Source: Paenibacillus hamazuiensis
GTDB lineage: Bacteria; Bacillota; Bacilli; Paenibacillales; NBRC-103111
NCBI RefSeq assembly: GCF_023276405.1
Contig: NZ_JALRMO010000001.1
Span: forward strand, 6,197,001 to 6,261,000
DNA: 64,000 bases
Reading direction: 5' to 3'
Under the pieces are notes generated by a model. The model was not told where the DNA came from. It did no database searches and saw nothing but the letters and a program-made list of their open reading frames with translations. Within the stretch, counting starts at the first letter, position 1. Each line of letters opens with the position of its first letter. Below, piece by piece: positions 8,132-16,994 of the stretch. Made by a program: the position numbers and the translations under genes.

Positions 8132-9283
8132 ATGCGAGCGGATCGCCTGCTTTCCATTATTTTGCTGCTGCAAGCTCACGGAAAAATGACGGCCAAAGAG
8201 CTGTCGGAGCATCTGGAGGTGTCGGAGCGGACCATCCTGCGGGACATGGACGCGCTCAGCACCTCGGGAGTGCCGGTGTTCGCGGAGCGCGGCTCCGGCG
8301 GCGGCTGGCAGCTTGCCGAAGGGTTCCGCACGAGCCTCACCGGGCTGAAAAAAGAAGAGGCCGCCGCCCAGGCGCTGCTTCTGCTGAGCGCCTCCCCGAC
8401 GCTGCACGACCTCGGCCTGGAGCAGCCGCTCGAGGGCGCGCGGCTGAAGCTGCAGGCGGCGCTGCCCGCGATGTACCGCAAGGACATCGACCTCGTCCGC
8501 GAGCGCATCCACATCGACGGCGCCGGCTGGAACCGGTCGCGCGAGCCGGTGCCTCACCTGCTGCGCATCCAGGAGGCGGTGTGGGCGCAGGAACGGCTGC
8601 GCATCGTCTACCTCAGGCACGACGGCACGGTCCGACGGGAGATCGACCCGCTCGGCCTCGTGGCCAAAAGCGGCGCCTGGTACGTAGTGGCGCTCGTCCA
8701 TGAGCCGGCGTCGGCCGGCGAAGAGGCCGGAGTCGCCGCTTCGACGGCAGCGCCGGGCGGCGCCGCTTTGGCGGCGCGGGAGGAGCGCGGCGGGGGCGCG
8801 GGACGCGACCTCGCGGAAGCCGTCCCCGTTGCCCCGGCCGCCGACGCGGAAGGCGCCGCGGCGCCATCCGGCGGCATCCGCACGTACCGCGTCTCCCGGA
8901 TCGAAGCCGCGGACGGGACGGGCGAAACGTTTGCCCGCCCGGAGCATTTTGACCTTGCCGCTTACTGGGAGCAGTCGACGGCGCAATTTCACGCGAGCCT
9001 GCCGCAGTATACGGCCCGGGTCCGGTTGGACGGCAAGCTGCTGCGCGTTCTCGGCCAGCGGCGGTTCGTCTCCGTCCAGCACGCGCGGCCTGCCGACGAT
9101 AACGACGTATGGCTCGCGGACATCCGCTTCGACGGCTTCGACGCCGCCTGCGAGACGCTGCTTGGCCTCGGTCCGCAGGTGGAGGTGGCGGAGCCGGAGG
9201 AGCTGCGCCGCGAGCTGAAAATCCGCGCGGAAGCCGTAGCGGCGATGTACGCTAAAGACGATCCGGCTTGTGCGAAGTCCTAG
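8132..9283 (+). CDS. DeoR-like HTH / WYL-domain transcriptional regulator
   Basis: A 383-residue YafY-type regulator. Residues 1-60 are an HTH_11 winged helix (RLLSIILLLQAHGKMTAKEL, then VSERTILRDMDAL), and the WYL domain begins near 140 with the core WYVVALVHE. The WYL domain is interrupted at about 194-250 by an Ala/Gly/Glu-rich low-complexity insert before the RVSRIEAA strand resumes, and a WCX-like C-terminus follows. The ATG at 8132 has better spacing to GAGGAGG than the ATG six bases before it. Divergent from the SDR gene, its probable target. WYL domains sense ligands or nucleic acids; the effector is unknown. Confidence 0.88.
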   Translation: MRADRLLSIILLLQAHGKMTAKELSEHLEVSERTILRDMDALSTSGVPVFAERGSGGGWQLAEGFRTSLTGLKKEEAAAQALLLLSASPTLHDLGLEQPLEGARLKLQAALPAMYRKDIDLVRERIHIDGAGWNRSREPVPHLLRIQEAVWAQERLRIVYLRHDGTVRREIDPLGLVAKSGAWYVVALVHEPASAGEEAGVAASTAAPGGAALAAREERGGGAGRDLAEAVPVAPAADAEGAAAPSGGIRTYRVSRIEAADGTGETFARPEHFDLAAYWEQSTAQFHASLPQYTARVRLDGKLLRVLGQRRFVSVQHARPADDNDVWLADIRFDGFDAACETLLGLGPQVEVAEPEELRRELKIRAEAVAAMYAKDDPACAKS

Positions 9284-9416
9284 CACCTTCAAAAAGACCG
9301 GATCGGCCCCCGCTCGTAACCATCGTTCGCACAGTCGTGGACAAACCCGCAGGGGAAGGCCTGGCAGACCGGACTGACTAAGAACGGTTGTCCCGCTTTA
9401 ATGAATGTTTGTAACC

Positions 9417-9602
9417 ATAAAGGAACTGACGTTCGCTATTCTCGGGTAAATGAGCATATCTGAAAAAATAAAGGAACTGAGATGCGCTAAATCGCGTAAA
9501 AATGCCGTGTGTAATGTGCAGCTGAACAAATAGCACACCTCAGTTCCGCTAATTTTCAAAAATGACCGAAATCGCCCCCCTTAGCGAACTATAGTTCCGT
9601 TA
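9417..9602. repeat. Intergenic palindromic repeat element A (four ~50-bp units)
   Basis: The gap 9284-9862 has no gene. It contains two direct units opening TAAAGGAACTGA (9418 and 9468) and two inverted units ending CAGTTCCGCTA (about 9541-9551) and TAGTTCCGTTA (about 9591-9601). Each reads TAACGGAACT-n-CGCTATTT on its own strand and the spacing inside each pair is about 50 bp, so the block is a large imperfect palindrome centred near 9509. Compare element B at 18530-18715. Confidence 0.7.
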
Positions 9603-9697
9603 TGGCCCCGCTCAACCCGACAATTTTACTCTTGGCCCCCGAGGCACATAGTGATTTTTTCCAATTTTCGCTCAGTTTCAGCCATATATGGCCCGAT

Positions 9698-9712
9698 CGC
9701 AAACGCTTACAA
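9698..9712 (-). promoter_or_regulatory. Catabolite-responsive element (cre) candidate
   Basis: Minus strand TTGTAAGCGTTTGCG matches 14 of 15 positions of the CcpA consensus WTGNAANCGNWNNCW. It lies 150 bp before the polysaccharide-lyase-like gene and abuts a 15-bp inverted repeat. Confidence 0.5.
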
Positions 9713-9783
9713 TTAAACCAAGGTCGACCCGGCAGATGAGGACAATCGCGTACGCTCCTCCCCTTGTTGACCTTGGTTTAATT
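9711..9783. repeat. 15-bp perfect inverted repeat with 43-bp loop
   Basis: AATTAAACCAAGGTC (9711-9725) and its exact complement GACCTTGGTTTAATT (9769-9783) surround 43 bp. No transposase or duplication is visible. It could be an RNA stem in the leader of the secreted-protein gene or a two-site operator. Confidence 0.65.
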
Positions 9784-9862
9784 TCGCTTATGGAGGTGGA
9801 CAAGAACTCTTCGATCCGGCAAGAAAGCGGCAAAAACCTTTATGATCAGGAGGATGATGTTC

Positions 9863-10669
9863 ATGAAAAAGCAGCTTCGCATGTTGGCAGCGACGGCCGC
9901 GCTCGTCACGGCGCTGGCGGCCGGAAGCGCGGTCGCCTACGCCGCCACGGTCACGATCAATTCCGACGGACCGAATAACGGAAAAACCGCGCTGCAAATT
10001 TTGCAGCAGTATCTCGGCTCCGATCCGGTCGACGGACCTACGGATGCGAGCCACCTGAGCGAAACGACATCCAGCGGCGTCGGAAATGTGTTCCAGATTC
10101 GGGCCGGCGATTCGTCGGATGAGGACGCGCTCGACGGCAGCAACACGGATCGGCAGCGGGTGGAAATCAAAGCCTACAACAGCTCGCCGGACAATGTAAA
10201 GGCGTTTAAGGGAGAGACGGTCACGTACAAATGGCGATTCCGCGCGATGAGCCCTTATCCGGTATCGTCATCGGGGAATTTCCACCACATCTTCCAGCTC
10301 AAAGCTTCCGGCGGCGACGACGGCGCTCCTATTCTCACGTTCACGGTTCAGGACGGCTATTTGAAGTTCCGCCACAGCCCGATCGGCTCTACGATGGATG
10401 AAGTCGTTACGCTTGCGCAAACGCCGTTTTCCAATATCGACGGCACGTGGGTGGAAGCGACCGTCACCGTGAAAAATGCCGATAGCGGCTCGATCAACAT
10501 GACGCTTAAAAAGCTGGACGGCACCTCGATCATGTCATACAGCGGCACGAAGGACAACTGGAGAACCGATGCCGACTTCAACCGGCCGAAATGGGGCATT
10601 TATCGCAAAATTTACTCCGGCATGCCGGAAGCGAAAATTCAATTCTCCAATATTCAAATCACGAAATAG
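9863..10669 (+). CDS. Secreted polysaccharide-lyase-like jelly-roll protein
   Basis: About 268 residues. A Sec signal peptide (MKKQLRMLAATAALVTALAAG, cleavage near AYA-AT) is followed by a beta-rich domain with RQRVEIKAYNSS, YKWRFRAM, FHHIFQLKA and PILTFTVQDGYLKFR, which resembles the PF14099 polysaccharide lyase fold and especially PL20 glucuronan lyases. The family call is from motif memory and not verified. The ATG at 9863 has AGGAGG nine bases upstream; the ORF extends seven codons further without a better RBS. A cre-like site and an inverted repeat lie upstream, and the next genes are an oligosaccharide-type lipoprotein and its two-component system, so it probably releases the sugars they respond to. 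Confidence 0.6.
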   Translation: MKKQLRMLAATAALVTALAAGSAVAYAATVTINSDGPNNGKTALQILQQYLGSDPVDGPTDASHLSETTSSGVGNVFQIRAGDSSDEDALDGSNTDRQRVEIKAYNSSPDNVKAFKGETVTYKWRFRAMSPYPVSSSGNFHHIFQLKASGGDDGAPILTFTVQDGYLKFRHSPIGSTMDEVVTLAQTPFSNIDGTWVEATVTVKNADSGSINMTLKKLDGTSIMSYSGTKDNWRTDADFNRPKWGIYRKIYSGMPEAKIQFSNIQITK

Positions 10670-10691
10670 TTTTTAAAACCATTTCGCAGCC

Positions 10692-10742
10692 AGCTCTTTC
10701 GGGTGTGCCGCTTGCACCTGTAAGAGCTTTTTGCGCCGCATT
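10692..10742 (+). terminator. Terminator after the polysaccharide-lyase-like gene
   Basis: Stem AGCTCTT (10692-10698) / AAGAGCT (10732-10738) with an inner GGTG/CACC helix and following T run. Confidence 0.7.
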
Positions 10743-10811
10743 TTCCATATTGTTACGGGACTAACCTCAAGGTATACTGAAGCCAGGCAACCACCGAAAG
10801 CGGGGAACCCT

Positions 10812-12377
10812 ATGAAGAACCGGCCTATATGTTTGCTCGTGCCGCTGCTTTCCGTAACCCTGGCGGCGGGATGTACGCAAAATACGAATACCCCCCTCAG
10901 CCCGAAACCGGCCCCGGCCTCCTCCGGCAAACGCATTTCGTTTTCCTTTGCTGTAAGCGCAAACAATAACAAGGCGGCCGAATCGGCCAATGACATTCAA
11001 TCCAATAAATGGGTGAAACAACTCGCGGAGCTGACAGGCGCCGATATCCGTTACCAGGTGCTTCCGACCAACCAGTTCGAGCAAAAGCTGTCGCTGCTGC
11101 TGGCCGGAGGCGAGCTGCCCGACGTCGTTCAAGGTTTCATGCCGGCCGATGCGCGGATGAACGGCTCCGTGGAGGCCGGGTTGTTCCGGCCGCTTGACGA
11201 TCTGCTCAGCAAGTACGGCCAACATCTGTTGAAAACGATACCGAAGGAAGCCTGGGATTCGGTTTCCTATAACGGCCGCATTTACGCGCTGCCGCAATTT
11301 TTGTCCAACCCGGCCCGGCGCACGACGTTTTTGCGTATGGACTTGCTGAAGCAGAGCGGGCTGCCCGTGCCGAAAACGATGGACGACGTGCTGAATGTGC
11401 TGCGGGCGTTCAAGAAGCTTGGCGTGGAGCAGCCGTACCAAATGCGCGAAGCATTCAAATATGCCGATTTGCCGCTCGCCGCTTACGACGTGCTCCCCGC
11501 CTGGGAACGGCAGGGAGACCGGGTCGTGCCGAAGTTTTTTCACGCAGAACGGATGATGCAAGCTCTTCAGGCATACAAAACGATGTATGACGAGAAGCTC
11601 ATTTCCAAAGAATTTGCGACGATCAATCCTACGATGTTCGCCAACATGATCTATGCCGGCAAAAGCGGCATGTGGACGGGCAACGCCGCCAGCCTCGGCG
11701 CATTCGACAGCCAAATCAGGCAGTCGGTCCCTTCCGCATCCGTCGAGGCGATCCCGTCCACGTTCGGTCCGGACGGCGGGGGCGGCTATACGCTGTATGC
11801 GCCGGTGATCAGCTCGTACTACATAAGCGGCAAAGTGAGTGAGCAGACAGCCGGACGGATCGTCGCTTATTTCGATTGGATGCTGACGGAGGAAGCGGAC
11901 CGTTTTTTCAGCCTGGGGATTGAAGGCGATACTTACCATATAAAGGATGGAGCCATCGTTTACCGGCAGCCCGTCACGCCTGAAGAAATCAACGATCAGG
12001 ACATGCTCGATTTCCTTCATGTGTTTAAAGACGGAACCTATAGCGGTGTGAAGCTGAGGATGGAGCAAAGCGCGGACGGCCGCAAAACGATCGACTTGCT
12101 GGACCGGGTGCTGGTGAAGGTTGGCCGCTCCCAAATCGTCTTTACGCCCGACCTCTCGGGAGCCGCCAAATATCCGGACCTGGCGATGAACATCGACCAA
12201 TACGGCAAATTCGTCCTGAACCATATGATCAAAATGATTTACGGCAAGGAGCCGATATCGGACTGGCCCGCAGTTATCGAGGAGTGGAGAAGCAAAGGCG
12301 GCGACGAGCTGGTCCGCGAAGCGACCGAGCGCTACAACCGGAAAACCGGCGTCATCGAAATCAAGCCGAAACCGTAA
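10812..12377 (+). CDS. LplA-type extracellular solute-binding lipoprotein
   Basis: A 521-residue substrate-binding lipoprotein. The signal peptide ends in the lipobox LAAGC (about residue 17-21), followed by a Pro/Ser linker. The sequence is a family 1 binding protein of the LplA group, with LLAGGELPDVVQGF, GLFRPLDDLLSKYG and GKEPISDWP near the end. It is clearly paralogous to the lipoprotein at 21870 (shared SVEAG-FRPLDDLL, QMREAFKYAD and YGKEPISDWP motifs). No permease lies next to it; a response regulator and histidine kinase follow directly, so it may act as a periplasm-like sensor partner or share the permeases at 19.9-21.8 kb. The ATG at 10812 is the one that gives a proper signal peptide. 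Confidence 0.88.
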   Translation: MKNRPICLLVPLLSVTLAAGCTQNTNTPLSPKPAPASSGKRISFSFAVSANNNKAAESANDIQSNKWVKQLAELTGADIRYQVLPTNQFEQKLSLLLAGGELPDVVQGFMPADARMNGSVEAGLFRPLDDLLSKYGQHLLKTIPKEAWDSVSYNGRIYALPQFLSNPARRTTFLRMDLLKQSGLPVPKTMDDVLNVLRAFKKLGVEQPYQMREAFKYADLPLAAYDVLPAWERQGDRVVPKFFHAERMMQALQAYKTMYDEKLISKEFATINPTMFANMIYAGKSGMWTGNAASLGAFDSQIRQSVPSASVEAIPSTFGPDGGGGYTLYAPVISSYYISGKVSEQTAGRIVAYFDWMLTEEADRFFSLGIEGDTYHIKDGAIVYRQPVTPEEINDQDMLDFLHVFKDGTYSGVKLRMEQSADGRKTIDLLDRVLVKVGRSQIVFTPDLSGAAKYPDLAMNIDQYGKFVLNHMIKMIYGKEPISDWPAVIEEWRSKGGDELVREATERYNRKTGVIEIKPKP

Positions 12378-12415
12378 CCTTCCATCATTATCGCTTACAG
12401 AAAAGAGGGACTAGC

Positions 12416-13438
12416 ATGAGATCGATTTTGATTGTCGACGATGAAGCGACGATTCTCAAAGGCCTCGCCGTCATGACGCAAAACTACGACGCCTCCCTTA
12501 CCGTGCATACGGCGGCGAACGGAGCGGAAGCGCTGGAGCGGATTCGCCGCGAACCTCCGGACGTACTGCTGACCGATATCCGCATGCCCAGGATGGACGG
12601 GCTGTCTCTTTGCGAGGCTGTACATAACATGGACGAGCCGATTGCGGTCGCAGTTATTTCCGGCTACGGCGACTTCGGTTATGCGCAAAAATGCCTGTCC
12701 TTCGGAGTCAAGGAATACTTGCTCAAGCCGGTAACTGAGGCCGAGTTATATCCGGTGCTGGGCAAGCTGCTGAGCGAATCCCCCCGCGTGCCCTTTTCCA
12801 TCTCACAATACGAAGAATGGCTGGAACGGACGGAAACCGCGATATGGGGCCCCTCGGACGGGCAGGAGCTTCACGATCTCCTGAGCGAATGGACGGTCAT
12901 GACGAACCTGCTGCCCAAAGATCAGCTGCGGGTCCTCGTTCACGATATTTTGTCCTTGCTGGTGAAAAGGCTTAATGCCAGGCATGTGTTTGAATTCGAG
13001 CTTGCGGCGGATGCCTCGGACCGCGAGATGTCCGCGGCGGAGCTGCAGCATTTTTTTGAAACGGCGCTGTTCGAATTGGCCGCTGAGCTTGCGCTCAAAC
13101 GGGGCGGCAGCCAAAAAAACGTGCCGGATGAAATGATGGCGTACATCGATCGAAACCTCGCCGGGGAAATTACCCTGGACGAGGTGGCCGAGCGGATCGG
13201 TCTCACCCCCTCCTATTTGAGCTCGCTGTTTAAGAAGACGACGCAGATGAGTTTTGTCCAGTATAAAACGAAAAAGCGGATCGAGATGGCGAAGCGGCTG
13301 CTCGAGCTGCCTCATTACCGGGTGACGGACGTGGCGGCCGAGGTCGGCTACGAAAGTTACCCGCATTTTGTCCGCATCTTCAAAAGTTTGACCGGCTGCA
13401 CTCCTTCGGAGTACCGGAGCCGGATGGGGATCAAATGA
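12416..13438 (+). CDS. YesN-type response regulator (REC + AraC HTH)
   Basis: A 340-residue regulator. REC domain 1-120 with acidic pair DDE near residue 8, phospho-acceptor Asp in LLTDIRMPRMDG (about 53) and Lys in LLKPV. A linker of about 120 residues leads to a C-terminal AraC-type double HTH (LDEVAERIGLTPSYLSSLFKK and VTDVAAEVGYESYPHFVRIFK). Start fixed by AGAGGG before ATG 12416. The stop overlaps the next gene by four bases (ATGA), so it is translationally coupled to the histidine kinase. It probably activates the neighbouring sugar-uptake genes. Confidence 0.93.
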   Translation: MRSILIVDDEATILKGLAVMTQNYDASLTVHTAANGAEALERIRREPPDVLLTDIRMPRMDGLSLCEAVHNMDEPIAVAVISGYGDFGYAQKCLSFGVKEYLLKPVTEAELYPVLGKLLSESPRVPFSISQYEEWLERTETAIWGPSDGQELHDLLSEWTVMTNLLPKDQLRVLVHDILSLLVKRLNARHVFEFELAADASDREMSAAELQHFFETALFELAAELALKRGGSQKNVPDEMMAYIDRNLAGEITLDEVAERIGLTPSYLSSLFKKTTQMSFVQYKTKKRIEMAKRLLELPHYRVTDVAAEVGYESYPHFVRIFKSLTGCTPSEYRSRMGIK

Positions 13439-15267
13439 TGACGCGAAGTTTATCCCGGCGGCTGACCGTTTATTTTTTGACCGTCATCCTGCTTACGCTG
13501 CTGACTGTCAGCATTGCCGTTTACCTTCGTTCGACCGCCGAGCTGGACAAGCAAAACGAGCAGTATATGTCGCAGATCGTAGATAACGCTCTGGAGCAGA
13601 CGGATTCGTATCTTCAAGCCTATGAGCGGCTGACGCTCTCTTTTATGGCGGATGAACGCGTCAAGGAATTTCTCGATTTAAAGGCGGATGATGACTACGA
13701 GGCATATGCGTATCGGGCTTCTATTAAGGAAAGCGGCATCGCGCCGATTTTCATCCGCAATCCCGAGGTCATCATGGTGTATTTGATCGGCAGCAACGGA
13801 AGGGCGGCCTACGATTACAACTCCGCGATTTCGCGCCCGATCGACGAGGAATTTCTGGTGGGGCGCGCCCGGGAGCTCGAGCCGCTGATTAACGATAAGG
13901 GCAAGATGTCGGTGCTGAACACGGGATTTTCCGGGATCAAAGACACGTTTGTTGTAACGATGGCCAGGCGGATATCCGGCAGAAAAACGCCGGAGTTCAA
14001 AGGCATCCTCGGCATGGAAATCAAGTCGCAGGAGCTCGCCCGGCTCTGGCGGCGCATCCATCTCGGCGAGCGCAGCTACTTCTATATCGTCGACGCCGAC
14101 GGCGAATTCGTGTACCATCCGGACGCGTCGCGGATCGGCAGCAAACTCGAGCCGGTGCTCTGGGAACATATCGGCAGGAAGACCGGGGAGCGGTTTATCT
14201 CTCCTTCCGACGGGGAGGACCGCATGTTTATAAGCCGCAAATCGGACTACTCCGGATGGCATCTGGTATTGTCCGTACCCGTGGAGGAGCTGCGCAAGCC
14301 GGTTTCGGGCATTCGCTGGACAACGGCCTGGGTCGGGCTGATCACTCTGCTGATCGCCGTCGTTCTCGCCTTCCGCTTCGGCTCGACGATTACCCGGCCG
14401 ATCCGGGAGCTCGTCGGCGGAATGCGCGAGACCGAGAAAGGGAATTGGACGACGCTCCCGCTGCCGAAAACGGGCGACGAAGTCGAAGGCCTCGTCGCGA
14501 GCTATAACCTGATGGTCGGCCGGCTGTCGGAGCTTGTCTCCCAAGTTTATGAAGCCGAGCTCGCTAACCAGAAAATCCGGATGGAACGGCAAACCGCCGA
14601 ATTTCAAGCGCTGCAGCTGCAGATCAATCCGCATTTTCTGTACAATACGCTGGAGACGATCGTCGCGTACGCCGTCATTCAGCAATCCGAGGAGATCAAG
14701 GAAATCGTCCGCTCGATGGCGTATATGCTGCGTTACTCCGTGCAGACGGATCTGGAGGAAATTACGGTGGCGAGCGAGTTGAAGCACGTGCTGAATTACA
14801 TGGCGATCATAAACCACCGGACGGGGAGACATTTTGAGGTGGAGGTGGCGATCCCCTCCGAATATTTGCTGCACCATATGGTTCGGCTGACGCTGCAGCC
14901 GCTTGTGGAAAACGCGTTCCTTCATGCTTTTCCGGACGGCATCGAAGACCGCCACCGCATACGTATTGACGGCCGCATGACCGACGATTTTTTTGAAATT
15001 ATGGTGGAGGATAACGGGGAAGGTATCCCGCCGGACAAGCTGGCGGAGCTGAGCGAGCTGCTGCGCACGAGCAGGCTCACCGACCTTCATGCGGGAAAAG
15101 GCGACCGCAAAGGCGGCATCGGCCTCGTCAACGTGCACCGCCGCATTCAGATGGTGTTCGGCGAAAGCTGCGGCATTTTGCTGCAAAGCGTTCCCGGACA
15201 TGGAACGGCCGCGATCATGCGCATTCCGAAAGGGCCCGCGCGGGGTTCAAGCAAAAAGATCAGTTGA
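13435..15267 (+). CDS. YesM-type sensor histidine kinase
   Basis: A 610-residue membrane kinase. TM1 at about 10-30, an extracellular dCACHE-like domain (about 35-290), TM2 at about 293-315, a HAMP domain to about 370, then a His_kinase domain with the phospho-acceptor in QINPHFLYNTLE (His near 400) and a HATPase_c with LQPLVENAF and DNGEGIPPDKL plus GGIGLVNVHRR. Partner of the REC-AraC regulator encoded four bases upstream. The IS4-type element begins 17 bp after its stop, so the transcript is probably broken off there. Confidence 0.94.
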   Translation: MMTRSLSRRLTVYFLTVILLTLLTVSIAVYLRSTAELDKQNEQYMSQIVDNALEQTDSYLQAYERLTLSFMADERVKEFLDLKADDDYEAYAYRASIKESGIAPIFIRNPEVIMVYLIGSNGRAAYDYNSAISRPIDEEFLVGRARELEPLINDKGKMSVLNTGFSGIKDTFVVTMARRISGRKTPEFKGILGMEIKSQELARLWRRIHLGERSYFYIVDADGEFVYHPDASRIGSKLEPVLWEHIGRKTGERFISPSDGEDRMFISRKSDYSGWHLVLSVPVEELRKPVSGIRWTTAWVGLITLLIAVVLAFRFGSTITRPIRELVGGMRETEKGNWTTLPLPKTGDEVEGLVASYNLMVGRLSELVSQVYEAELANQKIRMERQTAEFQALQLQINPHFLYNTLETIVAYAVIQQSEEIKEIVRSMAYMLRYSVQTDLEEITVASELKHVLNYMAIINHRTGRHFEVEVAIPSEYLLHHMVRLTLQPLVENAFLHAFPDGIEDRHRIRIDGRMTDDFFEIMVEDNGEGIPPDKLAELSELLRTSRLTDLHAGKGDRKGGIGLVNVHRRIQMVFGESCGILLQSVPGHGTAAIMRIPKGPARGSSKKIS

Positions 15268-15283
15268 AAGTATAAGTTATAAT

Positions 15284-16791
15284 CTCAACTTTCGCACCTT
15301 GAAAATCTAACCTAAGCCAGATGTGGTGCGGGTTGCGGACGATTAATTCTTTGAGTTGACAGAAAAAACACCTTTCGTTTGGTAAAATGGAAATTGTCCA
15401 GATCCCCATTCCAAACAGAAAGGTGCGTATCTTCATGGTACACCAGAACGCTCTGTCTGAAAAGAGTTTGCATCGAATTACATCGTTGTTTGTTACTTTA
15501 AAAATCGGCCACTTGCTGCGCCAGGCCGGCATTCGCAAGTCGTTCGGTATGCCAGCGCTGGAAGTTTTTCAGCTTCTGTTCACGCTTGTTTTCCAACAGC
15601 GTAATTGGTATCGCCTGTTAGAGAGTGAGCGCTCCTCGGTGCCCGGCAAGGACGTCATCTATCGTTTTCTTAACCATTCCGGCTTTGCGTGGCGTAAATT
15701 CCTTCATAGCCTAAGTCTCTTGGTTGTTCGGCGCTTCGAATCTCTCATTTCAAGTTCTCGTACTCGCGTGTTTATCGTAGACGATTCTGTTTTGAAGCGA
15801 AATCGAAGCAAGAAAGCAGAACTGTTGGCTCGCGTTCATGATCATACGACAGGTCGATTCGTCCGCGGTTACAATATGCTCACGCTGGGTTGGTCGGATG
15901 GCTTCAGTTTTGCTCCCATCGATTTTGTCATGCTCAGTTCCGCTAAGATCACCAACCGTTTTTGTGAAATAAAAGATAACTTGTCGAAGCGGACTCAAGG
16001 ATATAAGCGTCGCTTGGAAGCATTCACCCGTAAGCCAGATGCGGTCGTAGAATTACTCAAACGTGCGATTCGGGCTGGTTTTGCTGCTGATTTTGTGCTC
16101 ATGGATAGCTGGTTTACGCAAGCGCCACTTTTGCGAAGCCTTATGTCGGAAGGGCTTCACGTCATCGGGATGATCAAGGACATGAAGCAGCGCTATGTCT
16201 TGGGTGAAGACCTCGTCACGTTGAAGGAGCTTTACCAAAGGCTGCCGCGATCGACCAAAATAGATGTACTCGGCTCGTTTCTTGTTCAAACAGCTTGTGG
16301 ACTGCCAATTCGACTCGTATTTGTGCAAAACCGTAACTGTCGTAGGGAATGGCTTGTTATCTTGAGCACCGATACCGAACTGAGCGACACGGAAATCGTG
16401 AGGATTTACGGAATGCGGTGGAGCATAGAAACCTTCTTTAAATTCACTAAATCCCATTTGAAGCTTGGGACGGAGTTCCAAGGCAGATCGTTCGATTCGC
16501 TGATTTGCCATACGACGATTGTGTTCAGTCGTTACTTGTTATTAGAATGGGAACGTCGTGCGAATCAGGATGCTCGTTCACTTGGAGGTCTCTTCTTCCT
16601 ATTTGCAGACGAAGTTCGGGAACTTGACTTCAAATCGGCGCTACAACAAATCGTGGTGTTCTTCTTGGAGTTGACCAAAACCAAGACGAAAAGGGAGAGG
16701 TCTGCACTTATTTGTCAAGTCCAACAATGGATTGCTGGTTTGCCCAACTATATCAAGGGTTTACTGACTGATCTTAGCTGCGAAAGTTGAG
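15284..16791 (+). mobile_element. IS4-family insertion sequence, 1508 bp
   Basis: Terminal inverted repeats CTCAACTTTCGCA (15284-15296) and TGCGAAAGTTGAG (16779-16791), 13 of 13 matching, flanked by a 7-bp direct repeat TTATAAT (15277-15283 and 16792-16798). The single transposase gene fills the element. The target duplication length fits the ISPepr1-like part of the IS4 family better than IS231 or IS4 proper. Ends and gene are intact, so it may be active. Confidence 0.92.
15435..16790 (+). CDS. IS4-family DDE transposase
   Basis: A 451-residue transposase. Catalytic acids are visible as FIVDDSVL (first Asp, about 113-120), LMDSWF (second Asp, about 218) and Y-GM-R-WSI-E-TFFKFT-K (the YREK signature carrying the Glu, near 330). 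The ATG at 15435 follows GAAAGGTG; an in-frame ATG at 15387 lies in what looks like the promoter (TTGACA at 15356). The stop codon is inside the right inverted repeat. Confidence 0.93.
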   Translation: MVHQNALSEKSLHRITSLFVTLKIGHLLRQAGIRKSFGMPALEVFQLLFTLVFQQRNWYRLLESERSSVPGKDVIYRFLNHSGFAWRKFLHSLSLLVVRRFESLISSSRTRVFIVDDSVLKRNRSKKAELLARVHDHTTGRFVRGYNMLTLGWSDGFSFAPIDFVMLSSAKITNRFCEIKDNLSKRTQGYKRRLEAFTRKPDAVVELLKRAIRAGFAADFVLMDSWFTQAPLLRSLMSEGLHVIGMIKDMKQRYVLGEDLVTLKELYQRLPRSTKIDVLGSFLVQTACGLPIRLVFVQNRNCRREWLVILSTDTELSDTEIVRIYGMRWSIETFFKFTKSHLKLGTEFQGRSFDSLICHTTIVFSRYLLLEWERRANQDARSLGGLFFLFADEVRELDFKSALQQIVVFFLELTKTKTKRERSALICQVQQWIAGLPNYIKGLLTDLSCES

Positions 16792-16918
16792 TTATAATGT
16801 ACCATAATTTCACTTCGATCCCAACCTTGCCGAATCGAGCTTTGGCATGCAGCTGAGAGTAGCAAACAGCGACCACCATAACGCAAACTAAAATCACTAG
16901 GGATGCAAAGTGATCCAA
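16748..16918 (-). CDS. Small membrane-peptide ORF whose 3' end was replaced by the IS
   Basis: A near-perfect RBS AAGGAGGTGA (16925-16934, minus strand) stands six bases before a TTG opening a frame that encodes a hydrophobic N-terminal helix (ASLVILVCVMVVAVCYS) and a basic tail. The frame crosses the right end of the IS and stops inside it after 56 codons. If the IS and one target copy are removed, the frame would end after about 48 codons. No homologue recognised; coding status is supported only by the RBS and composition. Confidence 0.4.
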   Translation of the reverse strand: MDHFASLVILVCVMVVAVCYSQLHAKARFGKVGIEVKLWYIITQLSQLRSVSKPLI

Positions 16919-16994
16919 GTAGGCTCACCTCCTTCCCTAGTGACATATTAGACCATAACTTGTCTTTCCAGCGGATTCTTTCTTTAATCCCGCT

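Noticed and set aside
8105-9292. 395-codon minus-strand frame opposite the WYL regulator
   Set aside because: Arises from high GC and codon bias; no RBS, no family motif, while the plus-strand frame has clear HTH and WYL sequence.
9284-9680. Prophage or insertion-sequence remnant in the gap after the WYL gene
   Set aside because: No transposase fragment or terminal repeats; the sequence is explained by the four-unit palindromic element.
10767-12224. 485-codon minus-strand frame opposite the LplA-type gene
   Set aside because: Antisense shadow rich in His/Arg/Gln, typical of reversed coding sequence.
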